Below are positions 54,148 to 64,000 of a stretch of 64,000 bases of DNA, in pieces. Location of the stretch: assembly GCF_963678635.1 (NCBI RefSeq), contig NC_087068.1, positions 58,203,896 to 58,267,895 on the forward strand, written 5' to 3'. A program made the translations under genes and the position numbers. Each line of letters starts with the position of its first letter. Position 1 is the stretch's first letter. The DNA comes from Symsagittifera roscoffensis (taxonomy: Eukaryota; Xenacoelomorpha; Acoela; Convolutidae). Under the pieces are notes generated by a model. It saw only the letters and a program-made list of their open reading frames with translations. It was not told the origin of the DNA and did no database searches.

Positions 54148-54375
54148 CAACTCTGATTGGTTGACTTTAAGTTTCTTGAAAATTTAATGACTTTTGAAGC
54201 TCAATTCTGATAGGTTGACATTGAATTTGTTGAAAATTACATGACTTTTGAAGCTCAATTCTGATTGGTGGACATTGAATTTGTCGAAAATCACATGTCT
54301 ATTGAAGCTCAATTCTGATTGGTTGATATCAGAAAAGATGAAAGTTTCCTTGTAATTAATGCTCGATTCTGATTG
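54148..54375 (+). repeat. 58-bp tandem repeat carrying CTGATTGG boxes
   Basis: Five units starting with gctcaattctgattggttga and continuing cattgaatttgttgaaaatt. Each has an inverted CCAAT core (attgg), partly mutated in unit 2 (ataggt). The same ctgattgg box stands upstream of the cassette genes and of polB. 0.22 kb before the zinc-finger frame at 54,595, so likely promoter. Confidence 0.75.
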
Positions 54376-54594
54376 ATTGATACTTTTAAAAATTCCATGG
54401 TTAGATTGGATGATTTTTATTTCAGCTAGGCTAAATAGCATATCCATTCTGATTTCCTTTCTCGTTAAAAACAATTGGTTAATAAGTTTGCTGTTTTTAC
54501 TTACTTTTATTCATTTTTTGAAGCTATTCATTTCACCTTATCTAAAAATTTGGTACATTTTAATTCTCCCATTTAATTTTTCATTACTATTGAG

Positions 54595-54846
54595 ATGCCT
54601 TCACTCAATAGAAACGAAAGAATTGCATGTCCTGAATGTGGCAGGGATTACACTCACAAAGATGCATCAAGACATCGTAGAACATGTGGTGTTTTGAAGT
54701 GTTCTAACTGTAATTTTTATACTTATAGCAGCGAGGAACTCGCTAATCATTTCAAGAAGAAGCATTCTCAGCATAATTTTAAATTATGTGCTCAGCAGAC
54801 TCCAAACGCACTTCAGGAAAAGGTAAAACTTTTAAGTTTTTTTTGA
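54595..54846 (+). CDS. Detached zinc-finger module, paralogue of the polB N-terminus
   Basis: ATG at 54,595: MPSLNRNERIACPECGRDYT, then DASRHRRTCG and CSNCNFYTYSSEELANHFKK, two C2H2-type fingers. The polB N-terminus (46,683-46,490) has the same order with about 50 percent identity (ALNRNEKVKCEDCG, DAARHQKRC). After QEK the bases gtaaaac form a donor, so the 83-residue frame is probably a first exon and its last residues are intronic. Possible continuation at 56,617. A DNA-binding or terminal-protein-related role is conceivable but unproven. Confidence 0.65.
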   Translation: MPSLNRNERIACPECGRDYTHKDASRHRRTCGVLKCSNCNFYTYSSEELANHFKKKHSQHNFKLCAQQTPNALQEKVKLLSFF

Positions 54847-57387
54847 AAAACTTAGAAATTACTATGATTATTAGTTTTTACTGATTCTGAAAAGTCTCAG
54901 CAATTGTAACAAATCTAGTCAGTAATTATACAGTGTTTTCATTACATTACCTGAACTCTCATTTATTTTTTTATTCAAAGGTTTTGATTGATGTTAAAGA
55001 CAGCAAAAATTGAGTTCAAATCGTCGTGAAGCTTTCCATGGAACTCGATCCGAAAACTTTTAATCAACAGTAAAAACTCCCTTGGTTGCAAGCTTGAGGA
55101 AACTTTGTTGTGATAAATTTGTAGTAAAGTGCATAACATATGCTAATTAGTTTTTAAGTATTCGCCTAAAAATTGTGAAACTTAGATATTTGGAAAACAT
55201 CAACAAATTGAAAGGTTTTTTGTAGTTACTATTTTAAAGTTTTCCTTGTTTAGTGCTTGTAAAAGTGTGCATAGAGCAGAGCTTTTTAAGCAGATAATGT
55301 GGTTTGACATATTAAGAATTATGTTTTTCTATTGATTTTTTGATGATTTGAGAAAAGAAATTGATAAATGACCTGGAAAAAATGTATATTTTGCTAAACT
55401 TAGAAAGTTTCAAGATAATGATATACATCATTCCAACTAAAAATTTAGTCTAAAATAGATATTCAGATTTAAAACAGCATTATACAGTTATGAGGTTGAG
55501 AAAATCCTTTAAAGCTTTTTAGTAAAAGATTTATGGTATTAATTCAGCTTCGGATTATTGAACGTTCGCTGAAACAATACATTTTGCCATCTAAAATTCA
55601 ATTTTCAAGTAAAAATTTGCTCAAACTGGATTCATTTGGTAGATAGTAGATGAAGCAGAAACTGAGATAATGCTAAAATGAGATAGAAACTCAATTTATT
55701 CCTGAGGAGATTTGAGATAATTTTACTAAAATTTAGCTTATAAAGTATATCTTGAGAAAAAATCCGACATAAAAATTCTCAAAGTCTTATAATTATGCGT
55801 AATTCATGAGAAAAAATTGTTATCATTTGATATATTAGGTACTTTATATGAAAGATCAAATGTTTTGAGGATAATTTTTGAGAAGCAAACCCAATTCGAC
55901 ATCTTTTGGAAGAAGATACATGAAGCATAAATCGAAAACTTGCTTTCAAGGTCTACTTATCCTTGCTACACAATACTACATAGAATATACAACACTATAT
56001 ACAATACATTATACATTTTTCTTACATAGAGTTTTTTTCTTAATAAAAATCGGAAAATTACACAATTTTTCCAGTTTGCACATTGCTTTGCTTTGCTAAA
56101 TCAATTTTTTGAGACTCGCTCTTTCAAAGTTTTTATATTGTAGATGTTAGGAACTAGGTTCTTTTGCTTATTTCCGGAGATTTTCAGATTATAACTAATA
56201 GCGCTGCTCCTAATTTGTTCTTAGATCGTAAAAATACACATTTATATTCTCATTGTGTACATATTTTTTTGAATGCTTTAACTAGCACCAATTCTTTCTC
56301 ACTTGGATATTTTTGATGAAATTTCCGTCATAAATTAAGAAAAAAAGCGAGTTAATAAATATTTTGCCAGAAAAGTGATAGTTAATGGTCCCAAAATGTG
56401 TATTTTTGCTTAAATAGTTTGCAATAGCAACTGAACAGGGGATCCTTGAGAAATATATTAACATTTTTATTGTAATAATCATACGGTATTAGTTCTAATT
56501 TCATCTCTGCTAGCAAATTGTTCGTTCAAATGATACTATTTTCATCCTAAATTCTCCAGTTTCTTTTTGACTAAATTTTCTAGTAAAGTATGTTCAATAG
56601 CGAAAACATGTTTTAAACAGAAAGCAAGAATAACTTTAAAACATGGAAAAACTCTACGGGAAATCTTGAAAGTTATGTTGCAGAAGCAACAGAGATAATC
56701 AACAGTTATGAAGAAGTTTTTGTTGAATTTGAGCCAACATCGAATAAATTTTCAGAAACCTTTATCCCAATTTAAACAATTTTAGCAATAAACTGTTCAT
56801 TTAATATCAATAATCAGAAATTTCTAATTTTTAACATGAAAAAATTGCCACAAGTTGTAATTTGTGTACAAATTTGGGTAATTCAATGAGAAAAAAATGA
56901 GGAGTTGAATCGTGGAGTTTGATTTAGAAATTTCATAGGATATTGCCCTTAATGTTCATTTTAAATGAGAATCCTAAAAATAATCCCTGAACTGGACAAA
57001 AAAAACAGTTAAAAACCAAAATAAAAGGTTCGAAATGGAAAATTTCATGTAAATTTGATTATTTTTTATTTTACCTTCTCGAAAATTACGACTAATTTCA
57101 CTGTTTTCCGGAAGTTTTAATATTGATTCTGCTACTATGAACCTTCTTTTCAGTGTTTAGAGCATTGTATAACCAAATATTTAGCTCAAATTAAGGTAAA
57201 CTTCATCGTATTTCAATATTTTGAGAAAAAATTGTTGAAAAAGTCATTTTTTTTATCAAAATTTTGTATCATTGTCTCAACATAATGCCAATTAACATAT
57301 AGTCTTAGCTTATTTTCAAAGTCTATAAGTAAAAGTATGTTTAAAATTAGATCAAAAGCATTAATACATTTGCCAAAATTATGAGAT
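54847..57387. other. 2.5 kb AT-rich stretch, mostly noncoding
   Basis: No open frame over about 75 codons and no capsid, integrase or ATPase motif seen. Coding-like scraps: 55,796-55,926 (+) and 56,617-56,775 (+). It may be introns of the 54,595 gene or decayed Polinton core. Confidence 0.55.
56617..56775 (+). other. Possible downstream exon
   Basis: After gttttaaacag (acceptor-like) a 52-codon stretch reads TWKNSTGNLESYVAEATEII then YEEVFVEFEPTSNKF, ending TAA. Composition looks coding (acidic, few Lys/Phe runs) unlike the bases around it. Could belong to the 54,595 transcript. Confidence 0.3.
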
Positions 57388-57490
57388 TTCTGCAATTTTT
57401 TCCAAATACTTGAAATTTTTGCAATTTTTTCCAAATACTTGAAATTTTTGCAATTTTTTCCAAATACTTGAAATTTTGGCAATTTTTTCT
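57388..57490. repeat. 28-bp tandem repeat
   Basis: Three and a half near-perfect copies of ttgcaattttttccaaatac ttgaaattt. Lies just inside the right TIR. Confidence 0.9.
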
Positions 57491-57613
57491 CAAAAAAATT
57501 TGAATTTTTTTGAAGTTTCAGTAGGTTTCAGCATTGTTTCAATTAGATAGAAAGTAAGATTATTTAATAAATTAGGTCAAATAATAGCTAACCTTATCGA
57601 TTTTGAAGTTTTT

Positions 57614-57980
57614 TAAAAATTCCAAGTTTTTACCCAAAAACTCTTACCATTGACTTACCATCCACCAAAAAACTTAATATATAATCTTAATTCTACACGT
57701 AAATAACCATTAATTGTTCCCAATTAAGTAACGAGCGCCCAGATTTTTGTGAAAAAATTAGACAAAAACCAAAAAATTACGTTTTTCTTACCATTATCTT
57801 ACCATCACACAAACCATAAAACCTTACCATCGGTATTCTTTATCTTAATACATTGTAGACTCTATACCCAATCTTAATACATAGGTGGCTGATCGGATAC
57901 TCTATAGCCTATGTTAATACATGGGGGTCAGCCAACTCCCCCCCCCCCCCCCCCCCACTCTCCCTCACCCTTCTACTACT
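57614..57980. repeat. Polinton terminal inverted repeat, right
   Basis: Partner of the left TIR. Ends in ttctactact followed by the target duplication. The C-run here is 19 bases against 10 G in the left arm, as expected for a slippage-prone homopolymer. Confidence 0.92.
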
Positions 57981-57986
57981 GCTGCC
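57981..57986. other. Target site duplication of the Polinton, right
   Basis: GCTGCC, identical to 40,952-40,957. Confidence 0.9.
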
Positions 57987-59480
57987 CATCGCAACACAAT
58001 CTAATACATCGCTCGCCGCAATCACTACAGCCCCCTCTGACCCCTGGAAATTTATCGACCAACAAGATGAACGTAAAATAAACGACATACATGAAAATGT
58101 TGCTAACTGGAAACCGCTCTTCATAGTTCTAAGCAAGAACCAGCACGGTTTCCAATTCATAGAAATACTGAACCAGCAGCTGTCATTAGTAGAAGAAACA
58201 CCAAATTCTAAATTCGCATGAAAGCTACAATGATTCTCCATTATGCAATAAGGTTTATTGGTATAGGCGAGATTCAGAGACGAATAACTGTCAAAACAAT
58301 AACTCAATGTATAAAATCAGACCTTAAAAATCTCAGAAAAAATTACAAACCTGCTTAGGCTATGAGTGTGCAATCAAGTATGCTATGCAGAGCTTGAGGC
58401 ACGAGCTTGAGAAACAGTAAACGGACGCCATACTACTTAATGATGCAAAAAAAAGCATCCAACTGCTTTGAGCTGAGAATTGCTTTGAAAATCGTAGAAA
58501 GCCTTTGCCCGGCACTACAATTTCCAAGGTCGTTCTTATGTAACTATTCCACATTTTTATATGTCAAAAACCCGCCTTTGATATCTGCCGAAGGCACAGC
58601 GCAAGATGTTCCACTCGCATTGGCTATGTATGCCAAAGGGAAAATTATACGCAGATGACGAAAGAACAGCAGTTGATCTTAAGAGTCTCCGTTCAATACT
58701 CGACAACCTGAACGTGCTACAATGTGAAGCCTTCCAAGTGTCAACTCAAAGTAATGGAAAACTGTCTAGGTAGCGCCATAAAGTGATCGATGGCACAAAT
58801 ATTACAATGGTAGATGGCTTAGGAGTCCTTGGATTGGATATAGGAACATCATCATCATGCGGTAATTACATGTAAAGCGAAATTGAATACAAGTACCCCA
58901 ACAAAGTTGCTTTCCGAATTAGCATAAACATCACCACAAGATGCGTACTCCTGCTACACGAAGGGATCTAAAAATAAACTAAGGTTTCTAACGAGAACAA
59001 CTCCGGAAGCATTCAGGAAAACGGCGAAATTGAGAAAAACGAAAGACAGCTGCTTATTCCTAGTATTAACAACAAAACCACCACCACTGAAGATGACGCT
59101 CGATTTGACATCAAAGCAATTGGACTCTGGGGAAGCCGGTTCAGCCAAACTTTTTTCGATGTAAAAGTTCTCAACCCCCATGCTAGATCCTGTCCGAAAA
59201 TTATATCTGACGCCTACTAATATCATTAGAGTTTCCAAACATTAAAAAACCAACAAAGACCTCTGGATATGAAACACAGCAGCTTTGTTACTCTAATTTT
59301 TGCGTGTACTGGAAAAACAGCGTCAGGATCTACAAACACCGTCTAGAAACTAGCAGAGAAATTAAGCGAAAAACTAAATGACTCGTACTCCGACACAATG
59401 AACTTTATAAGAACCGAAATAAGTTTTTCTCTTCTGAGGAGGTCAAACCTCTGCCTCAGTGGTAGCAAAAAACATAAAAA
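57987..59480 (+). pseudogene. Second reverse transcriptase family, + strand remnant
   Basis: Diverged, inverted relative of the minus-strand RT of the array. In order: DPWKFIDQQDERKINDIHEN (58,040), LFIVLSKNQHGFQFIEILNQ, a RT region cut by stops, KLYADDERTAVDLKSLRSIL (58,640; YADD active site intact), TNITMVDGLGVLGLDIGTSS, ARFDIKAIGLWG with FFDVKVLNPHARSCPK (59,100-59,200), and the C-terminus EISFSLLRRSNLCLSGS near 59,420. At least six stops or frame changes. It interrupts at the Polinton: coding-like sequence (TTEEETSPATP) precedes 40,952 in the matching frame. Confidence 0.65.
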
Positions 59481-60159
59481 CACATACAATGAGGATAATT
59501 TATCAGTGCTATAATCTAGTATGGTAGATTTTAAATGACAGTTCTCTAAATGCTTCGAAATCGAATTGATTTATTCATAAAGTTTCGCCGATGTTTTTAT
59601 ATAGCGTTGGTATGGCCCTATCCAATATGTGCACGGACCATCGCGTGACGGATGGGCCCATTGAAAAAATTTCAAGGTGTCCAGGCACATCCCTGAGAAG
59701 AAGTCAAATTTTCGAGCCAGCAAAGCCATCGGGTAACATTTTTTTAATCTAAAAATTAGAAGTTAAGGCATAAAATTTTTTTTTTTTTTTTCAAAAAAAT
59801 CTAATTTTGGAAGCTTCCTTCAGCTCTTCTCTGACAAAAAAAAATCTTTCAAAAATGAATCACTTTTTGATTGAAAGCAAAATTCGAACTTTTTTGCAAC
59901 GATGTGTATGGCAGGGACTTTTAAAATAAACTAACTTAGAAAACGATAAAATATCAATTTAAAAACTTTGTTTAGAATATTTACATAAATTTTGGTTCTA
60001 AGCCTTGATGCTAAAAAGTTATCCCATCATAATTGACTTCTGTTATTTAGAATTAAATACTTTAAACTCTAATTTTAAATGAAAAAGTTTTAATTAAATT
60101 GTTTGGAAGGTTTTGTTTCATAATTTCGATAGAAAACAAATAATATTTTGGGGCTAAAT
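59481..60159. other. Spacer with no gene seen
   Basis: About 680 bp not found in the left array. A patch at 59,600-59,730 (atgtgcacggaccatcgcgt and following) is less AT-rich and may be another repeat end. Rest is A/T tracts. Confidence 0.5.
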
Positions 60160-60560
60160 TTTCAGTGTCAGCATAGTGCATGTTCAAGCTCGGATTCTTT
60201 TTCTTGATACATATTGCCTCTAGTGTGAAAAGATTAGTTTCATTGTTCGGCCTAAGTGTAATTTCACAAATTACTTCTGTCTTTTTCCGCTCAAGTCTGC
60301 ATTTTTGAAGGTGGAAGCCTACCGATGAAGGTTTTGCCTCATCTTCATCACTGGTCGAATGACGAACAGTTTGTCCAACATATGTGGATCTAGATCACTA
60401 CCTGAAGGTTTTTAAACTACTATGGACTTGAAATTATTATGAAATGCTGAATTCAGCGATTGTAAACATGATTGTGGTTTTCTTGCGGTGAAAACTACTT
60501 GAAAGTTAGTTAAACTTCGTAACTTGTTGCTAAAATATTGGCTTTGGTTAATTCTATATT
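60160..60560 (-). pseudogene. GIY-YIG domain with preserved C-terminus, inverted PLE copy
   Basis: Minus strand: STYVGQTVRHSTSD at 60,389-60,348, VGFHLQKCRLERKKTEVICE, then LFTLEAICIKKKNPSLN at about 60,240-60,190. The Glu in LEAI and the NPSLN ending are the conserved end of GIY-YIG domains in PLEs. The left array copies have lost this part. The Arg and His/Asp region between is short. Confidence 0.7.
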
Positions 60561-60614
60561 GCACCATCAGCATTGGTCTTCACATTCTTTGGTGATTGAG
60601 TTGCAGAATTCCTG

Positions 60615-61445
60615 TTACTGTCCACTTGCTTGCGCTTGCCATTGATATTTTTTGCACAGGGTGTCTGTTATCACATGTGCAGACCAATATTTACGGTACT
60701 CATTCGTCAGCCATTGGACCCTATTAGTTTCCATAGCCTTATCAATATGCTCACAGTTAGATGTTCTCCTAAACACTCTATGTAGAGTGCCTTGGATAAC
60801 ACTGCGCTTGTACTGAGTTGAAGCGCAGCTCCTATAACTCAAGATAGTCCCAGCATCTACTTCTTATACCAAATGCAGGTTAACCCGTTATCCTTCGAAA
60901 TTTTTATGTTCAACCAAACGAAGGTCAAATTCCATTTTTAATTGATTTCCTCTAGAATGAACTGAAGATTTGGATGAAAAAATTTGTCGGCAACGAGAAA
61001 ACAAGTTGGCTCACCTTTAACTGTTCTAATAATGTCCTCCATGTATATGCGGAAGAATTTCACCCGTGGTGTGACCGTCTCAACGTTCTTAGCGCGGTAG
61101 CAGCTTTTAGAATACCAGATTATTTCAATTCTTGATGCGTTAATATCATAGAGTTTTTTCCAATTAAAAGATGGTACCAGTATCGGCATCTCTCGCATTG
61201 AACCTTATTTGATCTATTTGTTACTTTCCTGCAGCAACTTGAACACAAACCGTTCTTATCACCTACTGGCTGTATCCTCGTTCCTGCCGGTATTTTCAGT
61301 TTTAAAGCAAACTCGTACTCTTTCAGCCATAGGTTTATAAGAATAACAGAGAGGGAACTGCCCATTGCTAGTCGATCAAATTGAATTTACCAGGAACCAT
61401 TACACTTGAAAAAGACCTTGCTGACCTCTATATTTGAAAGCGTTC
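60615..61445 (-). pseudogene. Penelope-like RT, copy b, inverted
   Basis: Same structure and same IYMED lesion as the three array copies: AMGSSLSVILINLWLKEYEF with the PHD finger in one frame (61,365-61,120), then FFRIYMEDIIRTVKGEP (61,070-61,020), then RSCASTQYKRSVIQGT and QWLTNEYRKYWSAHV near 60,700-60,830, here in a cleaner frame than in the array. Only the tail of copy a remains beside it (61,600-61,730). Confidence 0.8.
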
Positions 61446-61684
61446 TCATTTTTCCTCTGTGAGTTTCAGGAAGAGAATTCTGGTTGTACAGAATCTGTAA
61501 GACAATTTCAATTGCTTCCTTTTAGCAATTTCTTTTGCTTCTTTCGAAAATGTTTAATAAATATTATTAAGTTTTGCAAATTTCTACGCCTTCTTAAACT
61601 TGTATAATAAAAAACCACACAAAAAAGAGCTACTAATTTGAAACGAAAAAGCAAAAATTTTTTTTAACTGTGATCGAACCTTCT

Positions 61685-61812
61685 GCTCAGCAAACGGTTA
61701 TCGTTGTTTGATTATCAAAATTTTTTACTTTGAGTTTTAACAACCTATGCTCAGCAAACGGTTATCGTTGTTTGATTATCAAAATTTTTTACTTTGAGTT
61801 TTAACAACCTAT
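61685..61812. repeat. Exact 64-bp tandem duplication
   Basis: gctcagcaaacggttatcgt through aacaacctat occurs twice back to back with no visible difference. The first half is the end of PLE RT copy a in reverse. Recent event, or an assembly duplication. Confidence 0.9.
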
Positions 61813-62689
61813 GCTCTGACTTGCCGCAACACTACTGAAACCTAGTTAAAACATAACTGAAACTTACGAGTGCTCAGAAAAATTGAATAGTTAATCATAA
61901 TTTGAAAAATTTCAAGTACAAGTCATTCAAAACAGACTCAAAATAATTCCAAAAAACATGATTCAATCTCTATAGAAAATTGCACAGATAGTATCCAGTT
62001 AGTCATTAACATTAATTCGAATGTTTAATTTAAGCGATATAGTTCAAAACTTCGTGAGCACTTCCATGCTTTGATTTTGTCAATAAATAAGTAAAATTCA
62101 TATGAAAGATGCTACAATGAGATCTATATAATTGAACCTAATTAAATCAAATCCATGTAAATTTCAGTAAATTTTTGATCCCATTTATCAACCTAGTCTT
62201 AAATGTATGCTCTGTTTGGTCAAATCAGACAAGTTTGGTCTTTTTTTGATCGAATGGAGTTTTTCAAATATTCGATTTGGTTCCGTCATGATCAAGCTAA
62301 TCGGGATAACTAAAACAAGAAATCATCAAATCAGAACAACCGAGTTTAGAAAAGCGGTATATTGTTGAAAATCGACAAGAGACAAACTGCTCTCTTCATT
62401 GCAGTTTGCCAAACAACAATCAACTTTATTAGGGTTGTCTTGTTCCTGAGTGAGAGCATCAAAATTAGTTTCGCGACACACAGCAGTCGTTTGTTTTAGT
62501 TTTTTTAGAGACCTGGCCAAGGGTGACATTTACTTTGCTGGTGGTCTGGTAGCTGTAAAAATCTCTAAGTTCCAAGCCATAATCGAAACGTGAATTGCGT
62601 CCGAGCGATAGAGGTCAAGAGCACAAGAGGTAGTGTCACTGACCCTTCAACCAATGGTTATAGGGCCTAGTCCTCTGAACCTCATATGT
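61813..62689. other. No gene seen
   Basis: 877 bp, AT-rich. Weak 67-codon frame on the minus strand at 62,529 without features. Confidence 0.5.
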
Positions 62690-62930
62690 GACATAAGTGA
62701 ACAAAAGTCAAATAGTGTTTTTCTGACACTCCTGGGTGTTTTTACGGCATCAAGACTACGAAATCGAACCCACTTGTAACGGTTTCGGGCTGACCATTAT
62801 AGAGTATCAATGGTACGGTTCAACTGGAACGTGTCTACCTTCTGGTCGTACCGTGATAGCTTGTAGGGAAATTTCAAAGAATTTTATCGGGTGAGTTTTC
62901 GGGTACGAGGCTTAGCTAATCGATATGAGG
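62690..62930 (-). repeat. Inverted end of the composite repeat
   Basis: Reverse complement of about 4,090-4,330: cctcatatgtgac, agtgtttttctgacactcct, gtttttacggcatcaagacta, gaacgtgtctaccttctggt. About 80 percent alike by eye. Confirms that the 58-62.9 kb region is an old inverted copy of the whole unit. Confidence 0.65.
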
Positions 62931-63354
62931 GTCCAGCTGAGATACAAAAAGAAGAAAAAAATATCGGAAAATGATACTAAAAACATGAAAAACTATGAAA
63001 GCAACAGAGAAACCAAAATAAAACCGACAATGATTTTCAATTCCAGATCGGTTAGAGCGAATCGCTGTAATAAATTTTATAAGTTTTGTGCGGCTTCACA
63101 AACAGACTAATCGTATGAGCGTTTCGATTGTAGTAATAAAACTAAACCGGTGCCCATTTATAACATTGTTGCAAGGGTTTTCAGGTAGCCTTGAAAGTTT
63201 GGACAACGATTGGCAAGCTTCACTTCGAAGCTTTACCGAGTGAGTGGTGAGAGGAATTCAAGAGAGCTGGAAACACGAAGATCCTCTGTTGAGGAGGAAC
63301 ATACCTGAGTGCATTGCAAGAGCCAATCGGATATCGTTAACAGCTCACTTTTAA

Positions 63355-63690
63355 CACTGGGCAAATACTAGGAAACGGGTCTTGGGGAGCTCAAACAATT
63401 GCAGAACAATTTTGGTCATGAGTCTTTGGAGGTTAAATTAACTGCCCAACGATTTTCGAGTAGTTCTTGGGAAAAAACTGCCCACTTGTGGTCTTGAGTT
63501 TTAACAGTTCAAACAACTGCACAATACATATGGGCTTGGGAAATTGAAACAATCGCTCAACGGATTCGGCATTGAGTCTTAGGAGACTTAATCAAGTGCC
63601 CCACGGTTTTGTTCTTGAGTCTTGACAAAAATCAAACAAATTTCCAAAAAGATGGTTCTTGTTTCTTGGGAAATTAAAAGAGATACCTAA
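63355..63690. repeat. Degenerate tandem repeat of about 65 bp
   Basis: Five to six units built on gagtcttgggaaatt, aaacaattgcccaacg and ttttggtct-like parts (for example tgagtctttggaggttaaat, ggcttgggaaattgaaacaa, tgagtcttaggagacttaat). Heavily diverged, no gene. Confidence 0.65.
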
Positions 63691-64000
63691 AGGTGCAATG
63701 TTTAGCGTCAAATGCAATTGAGAATGTTTGATTTAATAGATTTTTTTTTCAAAATTCAAACTTGAGAAATTATATCTTGATGTCAAATGCACAAAACGTA
63801 AACGCAATCCTTACTACAGAATCGAGCATCTGATAAGGTAATCTTAGATAGTAGTTGTTTTTAAACGTAGCCCTCTTAAAGAATCGGCTGAAATTTTTTG
63901 TAAAATGTAAACACAAAAGAATTGGAGGGTTGCGCAAAATGAAGAAGACTAGGGTCTCAATATCTGATAGAAGCAAAGTAGTCCAACAGCAAAAAAAACT

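Larger units (their letters stand above)
40958..57980. mobile_element. Polinton/Maverick, 17,023 bp
   Basis: Defined by terminal inverted repeats of about 360 bp starting AGTAGTAG, a perfect 6-bp target duplication, and a protein-primed type B DNA polymerase. Length is in the usual 15-20 kb range. Polymerase and a C-terminal gene read leftward; the cargo genes mostly read rightward. I searched by eye for the usual integrase, FtsK-like ATPase, Ulp1-like protease and capsid genes and recognised none, and 54.9-57.6 kb is nearly empty. It therefore looks like a non-autonomous derivative that kept the polymerase and cargo. Confidence 0.93.

Noticed and set aside
57939-57957. C19 run as an assembly artefact
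   Set aside because: The opposite TIR has a G10 run at the same place, so the homopolymer is a real part of the TIR; only its length is uncertain.
40958-57980. Retroviral-like integrase or FtsK ATPase of the Polinton
   Set aside because: Looked for HHCC, DDE, Walker A (GxxGxGKT) and for a Cys protease motif in all frames; nothing convincing. The only DDX35E integrase in the window belongs to the LTR element.

Overview
The window is a eukaryotic, AT-rich, gene-poor stretch built almost entirely from mobile elements nested in and beside each other. I found no convincing ordinary host gene. The best guess for the host is a nematode. The reasons are an LTR element whose Gag zinc knuckles and integrase look like nematode Ty3/gypsy (Cer-like) proteins, a primer-binding site that fits animal tRNA-Asn, and short introns with T-rich AG acceptors. 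This is inference, not proof.

Region 1 (1-17.8 kb) is a head-to-tail array of a roughly 5.07 kb composite unit: two nearly full units and a rearranged third. Each unit carries, on the + strand, broken pieces of a Penelope-like element (PLE) reverse transcriptase, present twice per unit, and a GIY-YIG nuclease. On the - strand it carries broken pieces of a second reverse transcriptase. A PHD-type zinc finger lies inside the PLE reverse transcriptase, between the AMGS block and the YVDD block. An inverted, partly more diverged copy of the same composite lies at 58-62.9 kb.

Region 2 (17,834-39,736) is one 21.9 kb LTR retrotransposon read right to left: 5' LTR (38,858-39,736), 18-nt tRNA-Asn-like PBS, 3 kb repeat-rich leader, Gag, aspartic protease, integrase with DDX35E, then a macrodomain-like C-terminus. 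A second, very long reading frame (27,862-19,491) follows, with an SGNH/GDSL hydrolase domain, a second SGNH-like domain and about 1,600 residues I cannot assign. The reverse transcriptase core and RNase H are deleted, so the copy cannot move by itself. The frames are cut by many single frameshifts and in-frame stops. The element sits in one arm of a small inverted-repeat element (17,815-40,811).

Region 3 (40,958-57,980) is a 17,023 bp Polinton/Maverick with about 360 bp terminal inverted repeats and a perfect 6-bp target duplication GCTGCC. It keeps a decayed protein-primed family B DNA polymerase with N-terminal zinc fingers. Integrase, packaging ATPase, capsid and protease genes were not recognised. 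Instead the right two thirds hold small unfamiliar genes: a duplicated two-gene cassette (a 46-residue membrane protein plus a 160-residue acidic protein), a divergent pair at 52 kb, a 53.3 kb gene and a detached zinc-finger module. These are served by CRE-like 60-bp repeats and recurrent CTGATTGG (CCAAT-type) boxes. This cargo is the best candidate for something undescribed. The Polinton landed in a remnant of the second reverse transcriptase family, whose reading continues on the far side.

Region 4 (57,987-64,000) holds the rest of that remnant (+ strand, with a YADD motif), the inverted PLE copy (- strand, with a better preserved GIY-YIG C-terminus) and degenerate tandem repeats.
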